This document shows positions 12,082 through 21,398 of a stretch of DNA of 64,000 nucleotides, piece by piece. The position numbers were made by a program, and so were the translations under genes. The stretch comes from Strigamia acuminata (lineage: Eukaryota; Arthropoda; Chilopoda; Geophilomorpha; Linotaeniidae): contig OX442316.1 in the NCBI GenBank assembly GCA_949358305.1, positions 12,958,001-13,022,000 on the forward strand, read 5' to 3'. The notes beneath the pieces are model-generated. The model was given only the letters and a program-made list of their open reading frames with translations. It searched no databases and was not told the DNA's origin. How positions within the stretch are numbered: the stretch's first letter is position 1; each line of letters opens with the position of its first letter.

Positions 12082-12324
12082 GGGGCGTGTGATCTAGCGC
12101 GACAAAATCTTACCGCAACACGATCTACCGCGACTTTTGAAACAGCAACTACGTTTTTCTTTTTCTAATTCCTAAGAAGGGCTAACAAGGGGGGCTGCGC
12201 CCCCCTTGACCCCCCTGCGAACCTAACCTTACTGGTTTTTTTATGTAAAAACCATTTTTTAGTGACGGATTGTCGCGGTAGATCGTGTCGCGGTAGATTA
12301 TGTCGCGCTAGATGTGGGGCCCCC
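12082..12324. mobile_element. Foldback element A (TCTACCGCGACA arms, shared core)
   Basis: Both arms carry three inverted copies of an ATCTACCGCGACA-like motif; the outermost copy reads ATCTAGCGCGACA. The core at about 12169-12262 (CTAAGAAGGGCTAACAAGG, a GGGGGGCTGCGCCCCCC hairpin, CGAACCTAACCTTACTGG) also occurs in elements B (36222-36509) and C (18765-19355). The flanks CGGTTAAG and CGGTTGAG suggest an 8-bp duplication with one change. It has no coding capacity. Confidence 0.75.
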
Positions 12325-12332
12325 CGGTTGAG

Positions 12333-13113
12333 TAGTCCAGCCAGGTGTTTGAAATTTGTTTTATTCCCGATGGTTTGGTTAAATATACACTTATTTAATT
12401 TTTTTTAATTGTTTTAAAGGTTTTAAGGTAGAAATATTCAGCAGTTGTCTTAAGTTTTAAAAATAATTATTATTTTGTCACGGTCCAGGTATTCATGCTC
12501 CACGCATTGTTTCCCTGTGTTTTCCCAATTGTGTTGTTCAAATTCGCGTATTGTTTTGTTTTGTTTATTCGTTAAACCTAACGTTTAACCCTACCTTATT
12601 TTGTGTTGTTTTATGTTGAGTTTATCTTTTAGTTTCTCTTAACTTTTCTTATTTTTACCCCCTTTTCTCTTGCTTTTTCCTGGTTTTCTTTCTTTTTCTC
12701 TGTATCTTATTTTGCATATTTCTAAACCTTCGATGCGTCGTCATGAGTCATACCCATTTGGTATGCACCGATGCATTTGATTGGTTTCCTGACTTTCCCG
12801 TGATTGGTTAAGCTTGGCCCAGTCTATTCGGGACCAAGTTTACCTCTCACCCATTTTTTCTTTTTTCAAGTTAGTTGTGCTTTGTGCTTTGAATGCGTAA
12901 GAGCTTTAACTAGCCGGTGTTCTCTTAAGCCTGCATAATTCACTTGGGAGCTATCATTTGCTTTCTCTTTGCTCAGTGTGGACCGAGTTAGTGACCACTG
13001 AGTACGCATTTGTTCGTTTTATTTCATTTGAATTCCTTTGTTGTTAACTAACAATGGCATTGTCAAAGTAGAACTTTTTTGCCTGGGGAGTTCATTTTTC
13101 ATGCAAATAGGCT
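12333..13113. other. Intergenic, no recognised feature
   Basis: T-rich and pyrimidine-rich sequence between foldback element A and SINE copy 2. No open frame, inverted repeat or array was found. Confidence 0.5.
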
Positions 13114-13838
13114 GAGTAAAAAGGTCAAGTGTAACACTACACTTGGTGATTAGCCTGTTCAAATCTTACTCTGGAACCCAAGTAATTTGATATCACATGA
13201 CATATGACATCCCAACTTTGTTTACCAACATGACTGCCTGCATGAAGGCAACAATAGTTTGTCGTGGTGGCCCAGTGGTTAACCTTCCCATAGCCATGGC
13301 TAATACTACACATGTACAGCCATGGTCGGTCATTTCTGACTTCTTTACAAAAACCCTTCTGCACATGTGCACAATTACATTTTTCCTGGTGCCATCACAT
13401 TTTTCCTGGTAAAAGCACATGTTTTAGGACTAATTTTAATACGCCACCTAGTGCAAACAGATGGCAAAGTAGTGTACGGCGCTCCCATTAAGGGTGTTTT
13501 ATGTCATAAATATTAAATTATCTTAATAATAATTGAAAAACTATTTCTATTTAGACATCATAAAATAAGAAAAAAAAGTTTTTGAGGAATAGAAGTTAAC
13601 CTCCTTAATTAATTTTCAGGAAAAAAAAAATTACAGTGATTTTTCCATTTCTGTAATTTTTTTGACCTACCATGGCTATGGGAAGGTTAAGGCAATGGAC
13701 TACCGTTAGGAATCTTTCCACACAGGTTCAAATCCTGTTGTCTGTGATAATTTTTACTTTTATTTTTTATTTATTTTTAGCAGTAATTTTAATGTTTGTT
13801 ATTTTATATTTGTTAAAAAATTAAAATTAATTGATTAA
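13114..13838 (+). mobile_element. tRNA-Ser-derived SINE, copy 2, split by a MITE
   Basis: Same three-part unit as 10124-10433. It is interrupted at TTAA inside the D-arm region by the element at 13283-13686. After the break it keeps GGCAATGGACTACCGTTAGG, deleted in copy 1. With that stretch the tRNA-Ser origin is clearer: GTGG-CC-AGTGGTTAAGGC-ATGGACT, then the B box GGTTCAAATCC. Confidence 0.75.
13283..13686. mobile_element. piggyBac-like MITE in the SINE
   Basis: Perfect 17-bp inverted ends CCTTCCCATAGCCATGG. Exact TTAA on both sides (13279-13282 and 13687-13690). Length 404 bp, no transposase. TTAA duplication is the hallmark of piggyBac transposition, so that class is likely. The short open frames here are incidental. 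Confidence 0.88.
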
Positions 13839-14232
13839 AATATTCTGTATCTGTATCTGATCAAATGCAGTCAGGATGCACTATTGTTATTATTGTTAGG
13901 GAGTATTATTTATTGTTATTGTTTAGTCCATATTATTTATTGTTCACTTAATTTGTTAATAATTTAACTGAATTATATTAATTTTGGATTAACTTTGGAT
14001 TTTTAGTGATAAAAATCAAATAAAACCAGAAATGTAAACCATTATTTGGTATAGAAATACAGAGTAATACCCGAAATGTATACTATTTGGGACAGAAGAA
14101 GTATATTTAATTGAACAAGGTATAAAGCTTTTTGATACGTTCTTAGTGACCATCCTTGTATTGTCGGGCCGGTTTTATTTGGGCCACCCATTGCAGTATA
14201 ATACAGTCGCGCTATGTAAATCTAAATTTAAT

Positions 14233-14821
14233 TTACAGCATTTTATTTGCTTCGGATCTGATTAATTCGTCGGCCTTTTCTTCATCTATTGCATGATTGA
14301 ATTCATTAGTTATTTCTTCTCGCGCTAGAATTGATTTGTAGTTTGCTACAAGTCCGTTGTACTTTTTAAAAAAGCATTTTTTCATCAATGGTTGCACGAA
14401 GGGACTCAATAAGTTGACATCAAGATTTTTATTCGACCCTAGAATAAACAATTAAAAAGTTTTTTTGACTTGGTTTTAGCAATAAGGAATAGGAATTAAT
14501 GAAACAAGTCTATAAATAAACTACTGAAACTACCCATTAGTACTGTAACAGTAAAGTCAATTGGCGTAAGCCACAGATAGGATATTCTATAGATAGATGG
14601 AATATATTCTCTAATATTGTCAACTTAGAAATTTGGCATTTTAATTGGAAATATTTTTTACGCTGTCATGTCATACTCAATCTTTTTCCTTCTATACTTT
14701 TAGATATAATATACGAAATGCCACCAACGTGTGCGCAACCTTTAATAAGAATTGCAATCACTGCTACTCCAAATATTATGAGTTGCAAAACGTCCGTCCA
14801 CACAACTGCTTTGATGCCACC
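14233..14821 (-). pseudogene. Chimeric SLC5 pseudogene (exons 14, 13, end of 12, part of 6)
   Basis: On the minus strand the order is the first ~150 bp of an exon 6 copy (14821-14672, from GG-K-WTD to the KGCAHVGG segment), then the last five bases of exon 12 and its donor (about 14665-14661), a complete exon 13 and exon 14 (14438-14233, the gene 2 length form). Everything between mid exon 6 and the end of exon 12 is deleted. The exon 13 donor reads ACTTG instead of GT. Exons 1-5 are missing. It is most like genes 1 and 2. It also keeps 3'-flank repeat sequence at 14095-14232. Confidence 0.85.
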
Positions 14822-15200
14822 CTAGAGTGGGGGGCATGCTTCCCCCCCAGTTTTTTCTAGATATCTGGCTTTGGATGTTATTTGGCCAATATTTTCTATA
14901 AGTATTAGTTGGAAATCATTCGTACGAGACAATCATGGGGCTTTACAATTTGTGGTGTTAATTAGTAACCCTACTATGGCCCTGCCTTAGATGAACAGCC
15001 ACTGTTATATTTGTATATTAATTTGGAGCGCGACAAAATAACAAGTGTTTTATTCAATCGGAGACAAAGGGTTAAATACATCTCGAAGTACATTAGTATT
15101 GGCTAATCGTCTAATCCGTCCGCCATACTTAATCTCGTTGGACAATCCCTTTCCTTGCGGTCAGCAACGAACTTGACCATCCGTGAATTTCAACAGTATT
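14822..15200. other. Intergenic, no recognised feature
   Basis: Short spacer between the pseudogene and the stop codon of gene 3. It contains G/C runs at 14826-14850 and no identifiable gene. Confidence 0.5.
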
Positions 15201-17817
15201 TTAGTTAAATTGTTTGCCTTCTTCTTGTAGGGGAATCGATTCGTATTTAGCTTCAAGTTCTTTGTACTTTTTATTAAAGCACTTCTTCATTACTGAACGA
15301 ACTAGGGGACTCAATAACTTTGGATTAAGATTTTCATTCGATCCTATAGAATTAAAATAACTTTAGAATATACTATTAGCAATACATTTTTGTCCTAACA
15401 ACTTATAAATAAGCTGCTTATACTGCCAACGAAAACCGTCAGGAAAAAAGCGATGGGCATGATCCAGAGGTATGATATTCTGTAGATATCTGGAGTGACG
15501 TCTCTGAAAAAAGAAAATTTATATGAAATTTTGGATGGACAATCCGTAACTGACAACAGGTCTAAACATTTTTTATCTGCCGCCCCACGTATTTTGCTAG
15601 TTTGAAATTTTAAATCACGAAAATAACTCTCGTACCTCGTAAAGTTTTGTCTCGGCTGTGGTGTCCAATCTCCAAGAATGTTCGAGCAGTTAACTGTCGA
15701 TAAGGGGAGTAACGATTTGGGTGGTGGGTGATAAATTTGGACGCCGATTGAAATCCACCAACTTGCTATCAGACCACAAACTATTCCAAGAATTGTTCCC
15801 TGGCGTGCGAAATGAGGTGTGATTAATTAATTCACAAAAAGTGTGATATTTATTATTTTTAATTTTGTGTTTTTTTTTACTCTTGAATTTGCCCACGGAA
15901 TCATCAGTCCTAGAAAGAATAAGCCTAGAGTTGCACCCAAGTTACCACCCAACAAGTATACCATTGCCTAAGAAAAGAATTTAAATAATTAGAAAGTGTT
16001 ATGGTTTGTGAGTATTCTAATTCTTACTTGTACTACGGAACCTAAGTTCATTATAGCAGCAATTGTAAAAAAACAAAGGATTCCATAACCCACAGCTGTT
16101 TAATATTCATGAAATGATTAGTTAATATTCATTTGGAGTACGATTTTTTAATTACCTATGCATTTAGATACGTACGTAGCCTTTTTGTCTGATAAGTTCT
16201 TGCATCGTGGTTTTATATGATCTTCTAAAGTGATCGCTGCCAAAGAGTTTAATACGGATGATAGTGTACTGGAGAAATGAAATTTTTACTGTAAGAACAT
16301 TTGCTGGGATTAATTGATAATACCTTAAAGCTGCACTGTAAATTCCTGCCACAAATAAACCCTGCATGCCAGGAATCGAACTCATTGTTTGCATCACAAA
16401 TAATGGGAAAAGCTGACATTTTAATCGAATTATATACAAGATGTAGGAACAAATTCAACGAGTTAATTACTTGATCTGGTTTTTGTATTTGTTGACTTGA
16501 TAAGGGATCGCAATTCCAATACATTGCATACAATATTAATCCAATACAGCAATAAATTATTTTTATTGGTACGGTGAGTATAATATTGAGCCAGATACAC
16601 CTAGAAATACATATACTGACTTTGGATTATTCGTATACAAGTTTTTTATAAATGGAATTATACCTTCGTGCTGCTTTTTTAGTCGAACAACACATGTATC
16701 GTTGCAGTTGCATTTGACTTACACCGTACAGCATTAGAGATTGAAGGCTTGAAGAAATGATCAACCCCCATGCGGTGAAACGTACTGTAGGATCAGTGCT
16801 AAAACTTACAGCCCTCAACCTTTGTCCTTCTACATTTTTCGATATAACGTACGAAATTCCACCAACGTGTGAGCAACCTTTAATAAGAATTGCAATCAGT
16901 GCTGTTGCAAATATTATGAGTTGCAAAACGTCCGTCCACACAACAGCTTTGATACCGCCCTGCATAATAATTCTTACAGTTAGCAAAGTGAAAGACATTT
17001 ATTTTGTATAGGAGACTTACAATGCTTGTGTATGTGGTACCAATTATCATGCTGGTTATAATAGAGGTCCAAACACCCAACCCTGTTGCTGTAATTGTAA
17101 AAAAGACACGTTATTTGATCGAACTTATGTGCACTTAATAACAATTCTACCTTGACTTAACGCTAGCGCTGGTGCGTAAACGACGAATCCGGCAAATCCA
17201 AGCTGCAAAACATAATTACTTAATATTGTAATAAGGAACTATTTATCTACGCAATATATTTACCAAACCAAAAATACTCATTATTGAATTGAAGGATTTT
17301 AGCTTGTTGCAGAAGCGATACTGTATGTACTGAAATATATTATTGTTGGAAGCTATAGTTTTTGCAATAAAATAAAGTATGAATACAATTGAACCTGATT
17401 AATGCTGGTGATTTGTAGTTTATAAAATACTGGCATGAATCCGTAAATTCCAATTGGACCTCCTATGAACGCTCCTATTGCAGTATACCAGTAATCAGCT
17501 CCGAAATAGTAAACCTCGGTCGGCAGTCCTAACATCATATTAGACGTGATGTAGCCAGCCAGCATGGACATAATCTTTGGAATAAAAGGAAAAGCATAAC
17601 AAATAAATAAGTATCATGCAATATGATTTCTGAAAATGAGTGAAAAATAACTTACTATTGGAATCGTTTGCATGTTCCTACCGCCTTTAAAGTATTCTGC
17701 AGTTGTTTTTTGTTTTCCTGCGAAACACGCGAAATAAAAGCCGATACATAGGGAAGCGATTGTAGTGACCGCCAGAATTGCATAGTCCAGTGGTTGAAGT
17801 GTCGTTTCATTGGCCAT
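15201..17817 (-). CDS. SLC5-family sodium/solute symporter, gene 3 (14 exons)
   Basis: Na+-coupled symporter like genes 1-2 but clearly diverged from them. Exons: 17817-17656, 17574-17395, 17329-17264, 17202-17151, 17088-17021, 16959-16664, 16600-16471, 16412-16324, 16268-16156, 16095-16028, 15967-15881, 15799-15636, 15503-15403, 15343-15201. The frame is open, 572 residues, the shortest of the array because its tail ends soon after the conserved NPKLLSPLVRSVMKKCF segment. It keeps ADYWYTAIGAF (exon 2), the exon 6 GG-K-WTD start and the exon 9 Na2 helix. Exon 2 begins ATT where most paralogues begin GTT. The donor of exon 13 (A-GTTGTT) is weak but is GT. Confidence 0.87.
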
Positions 17818-17883
17818 TATTGAATTGGTTTGCTATTTGTTTGAGATCTGCTTATGTTGTCGAGATGCAACCGATCAGGGAAT

Positions 17884-17893
17884 GGTTTATATA
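17884..17893 (-). promoter_or_regulatory. TATA box of gene 3
   Basis: TATATAAACC on the minus strand, 67-76 bp before the ATG. It is the closest to a canonical TATA box in this promoter family. The surrounding ~250 bp is partly duplicated at 20090-20330. Confidence 0.55.
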
Positions 17894-18756
17894 CCAAAGC
17901 ATTGAGACAAAATAGTGTAGTAATTACAATTTAATAAAGGTACTAATAATTAAAGTTTTCTACTTGAGATGATTTTTGTTGTTTATGGCTATGACGTTCA
18001 TGTTGTCGTGATTGTTTTATAATTTTATTGTTTAATTTTTTTGGTTTTTTGTAAAAGTTGAGTCTAAAATCTGGAAACAGCTTTTTTTCTTGAAAATGAC
18101 TAAAGGTATATCAATTCTATTAATGTGGTCGATGATGAGGAATTCGTGATCTTAAATTTGACCTGGAAGCTCATCTTTAAGGTAATTTTGTTCTTTTTAA
18201 ACAGTTTAAGATACAGCAACATTTCCAATTACAAAGTTTTAGAGCACCATCGAATTTTATTCTTTTAAAAAAAATTAGGCATTAAAAAATAACTAGTGGT
18301 TTTTCTAATGTACTTGCATAATAATCAAAATTAGATTGCATTTATTCAAGTAAATCAGTATTTTTCTTGTTGAAATTTAAGTTTTGCCAAAATAGCTGGT
18401 TTTACTTCAGCAGATTTGTTTCCCTTTTCCACATGGCTTCTTGCATGTAATGTAAGGTTTTTTAGCATCTATCACCATGGGTTCAAGTAAACAACTGATT
18501 TTCAGAAAATGTACGTGCAAGTTCTAACTTTAGATTTTACTGGTGTGTACATGTTGTCAAGAATTGTGTGTTTTTATTTCTGTGTAAGTCATACTGATGT
18601 CATGTCGAAGAACCGTCATTGATGGATAGACAATTCAAATTTTAAATGACATCATCAAAAGGCATTTGCTTTTTCACTGATTTTTCAAGTAAGACAGTGA
18701 AGCGCAAAGGAAACACGTAAACAGAAAACGACATACTGAAAAGCCTACCGAAAAGC
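17894..18756. other. Intergenic, upstream of gene 3
   Basis: AT-rich. The first ~210 bp is shared with the orphan cassette at 19919-20330 and is probably promoter-proximal. The rest shows no recognisable feature. Confidence 0.45.
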
Positions 18757-18764
18757 CTACCGTA

Positions 18765-19355
18765 GGGCAGGGTTCAGATTAGCGCAAATCAAATTTGCGC
18801 GACCCGTATTTGCGCGAGTCAAATTTGCGCCGACCCAAATTTGCGCAAACCAAATTTGCGCGATTCAAATTTGCGCCGACCCAGATTTGCGCCGACCCAA
18901 ATTTGCGCCGACCCAAATTTGCGCGTGGTCAAATTAGCGCGACGCATGCGCAGAACATTTCGTCGCCGCCGCTGTTAGGCTGAGTCCGCCTCTCGTATTC
19001 CTAAGGATGCCTAACAAGGGGGGGCTAGCGCCCCCCCTTGACCCCCCGCGAACCTAACCTTACCACTTTTTTTAAGCAATTCTCCTTCCATTGAGTATCG
19101 GTCGAAAATTAAATAAAGGGCAACTAAATGAAGGGCGACGAAATGAAGAAACCCCGCAAAGGGGGTTGAGGGTATCCCAAGGCGCGCCCTGGCGGTCAGT
19201 CGTGACGTATGTTGCGCAAATTTGGACCGGCGCAAATTTGGACCGGCGCAAATTTGGGTCGGCGCAAATTTGAATCGCGCAAATTTGGGCCGGCGCAAAT
19301 TTGAGCCAAAATAAAGACGGCGCAAATTTGGGTCGCGCAAATTTGGTGCTGGCCG
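18765..19355. mobile_element. Foldback element C (AAATTTGCGC arms, shared core)
   Basis: The left arm (18780-18945) has about ten copies of CAAATTTGCGCcGACC. The right arm (19205-19350) has about eight in inverted orientation. The core at about 18998-19068 carries the shared CTAAGGATGCCTAACAAGG, G/C hairpin and CGAACCTAACCTTAC. CTACCGTA is duplicated exactly on both sides (18757-18764, 19356-19363). The 109-codon open frame in this region is repeat translation, not a gene. Confidence 0.82.
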
Positions 19356-19669
19356 CTACCGTAGTGTCTTATTTGTTTGCGTATTTTTTAAACAAAAAGT
19401 TATGATTCCATAGAACATTTGGAACTGTGCGCGTTTATTTCCTCAAATTTAAATTACTGCCGACTGTTTGACGTTACTTTATATCAGACATTAGTTCGGG
19501 TCCATTAAGGTTTTGATCTCGAACTTTTCATTAGTTTTTGCAAGCATTAGCTATAAATTGGTAAAGGTTTTTTAAAAATTTAAATATTTTAAATATTTAA
19601 ATATTTTAAATATTTCTGTTTGGGTTTTCTAATTGGGTAATTGAATAATTAGTTTCAATTGAGTAATTT

Positions 19670-19745
19670 GTGCTAATTGAGCAATCAGTACTAATTGAGC
19701 AATTAGTACTAATTGAGCAATTAGTACTAATTGAGCAATTAGTAC
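19670..19745. repeat. Tandem repeat, 18-bp unit
   Basis: About four copies of AATTGAGCAATTAGTACT. Simple tandem array without further structure. Confidence 0.8.
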
Positions 19746-19804
19746 TTAATAAATTAATTGATGAATAATTGATGAATTTTCTCTGAAAATATTATGCCAA
19801 CTTG

Positions 19805-20420
19805 ACATTTATTATCTTTTTGCCCTCAATTGTGGCGAAATTAGCGTGACATACCGTATAGAATTTTTGTTTCGATAAATACTGTATTTACGGTCAGTTA
19901 TGAAATTTTAATGGAATAGCCATTATTGAATTGGTTTGCTATTTGTTTGAGATCTGCTTATGTTGTGGAGATGCAACCGATTAGGGAATGGTTTAAATAG
20001 CAAAGTTTCCTGAAAATTAAGTGCCAATTCGAACAACACAATAGTAAATAAAATTTTTTACTTGAGATATTTTGTTGAATTGATTGTTTTTCCAACCGAT
20101 CAAGGAATGGTTTAAATACCGAAGCATTGACACAAAATTAATTAAGTAACTAATTAATAGTAATTAAAATTTAAGAAAGATACTAATAATTATAGATTTC
20201 TGCTTGAGATGTTTTTTATTTTTTATATTGTCTTGATTGTTTTATAAATTTATTTATTTATTTATTTTTTATACAGGGTGGATCTAAAATCTGGAAACAC
20301 CTTATTTTTCTTGAAAATGACTAAAGGTGGAATGAAATTGATGTAAATTTTAATGTCGGTTTTGACGTAACTTTTAATATCGGTATTGCATAACTTTCTG
20401 CTGATTTCTTTTCCTCTTTG
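19805..20420. repeat. Dispersed repeat interrupted by a promoter cassette
   Basis: Copy of the repeat at 11727-11890 with an insert from about 19919 to 20330. Comparison with the uninterrupted copy places the break at AATTTTAATGGAAT. No target duplication beyond a few bases is evident. Confidence 0.65.
19919..20330 (-). promoter_or_regulatory. Orphan duplicated SLC5 promoter cassette
   Basis: On the minus strand this copies the upstream DNA of the array genes and ends within the ATGGC of the start codon, but no exon follows. The part next to the would-be ATG (19919-20080) matches gene 2. The far part (20090-20330) matches gene 3 upstream DNA to GACTAAAGGT. Two TATA-like boxes are kept (19990-19999, 20109-20118). 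Whether it is active cannot be told. Confidence 0.65.
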
Positions 20421-21398
20421 TCTCAACTGATGGACGACTTAAAAATAACAACTTCACATTTTTTTTATCTTTGAAATAGCATGACTGTGGCGGTAAGCAT
20501 AGTAAGGCAAAGCCTCCAAAGTACATCAGCTCTTCAGTCAAACAAGAAATTTTGATTTAAACTTTTCTTTCAGTCAAAACAAGAAATTTTGGTTTAAACG
20601 TTTTTTTATTTATTCATGGTATTATTTAATTGGGGATAAAATCCACTTGCTTTATATAATAATAATAATAACACTAATTATTATTATTATTTTTTTAATT
20701 TCTATTACAATGTTATGTGGAAACTGACGTTTCTGAAGAACGCGACATCTAGGGGGAAAATGGAGGTGGCGCAGTGTTTGGCCAACAGAGGGTCACTTCG
20801 GTGACCCACAATGTATTGGGATTTGCGATGTGTTATTATTAGTATTGAGGGAGGGGAATGGAATATTACCTATTTCCTGTTTTAAATAAAATATTCACTG
20901 TCAAATGTAAATCTGTGTGAACGCGTGCTTCAATTTATCATCCGCAAGAATCAAACAAAACTAGTAATAATCAAGTATCTAAAGTAACTTTTATTTGTCC
21001 AAAATTACAAATCGAGTTGCATCCGCAACATGTTATGATAATACTGTATTAGCAAGCTCGTTGATGATTCGCATCTGGAGGCGCGCTCCTGTGGCAGTTT
21101 TGTAAGATTGTTGATGGTGGCACCCTCAGATAGCATTACAGAAACATAGTCATTTGGTTTTTATTTAAGTGGAGGATATAAAAAATAATGCTTTGAGTTT
21201 GCGACTGTGCTATGCTTACTTAATTACATCATAATTTGTTATTGTTGCTTGGGTTACAAATTGCAACACTTAGTATAATAAAAAACGGCTACTCGACACA
21301 TCACAGTTACCGATCGGTTTTAAAAACTTCTGACAAACTTATAATATTGAAATGCAAGTCTGTGATCAGTAAAAAAACATGTGTGATCTTTCTATTGA
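20421..21398. other. Intergenic, no recognised feature
   Basis: Contains a short direct duplication of TCAAACAAGAAATTTTG near 20536-20600 and a GGGTCACTTCGGTGACCC hairpin at about 20805. No gene was found upstream of the gene 4 stop codon. Confidence 0.5.

Noticed and set aside
13137-13420. Open frames on both strands with CxxC-like residues
   Set aside because: They lie across the SINE and the piggyBac-like MITE and are broken by the MITE boundary.
19011-19340. 109-codon open frame
   Set aside because: It translates the AAATTTGCGC array and core of foldback element C, and the other strand and frames are equally open.
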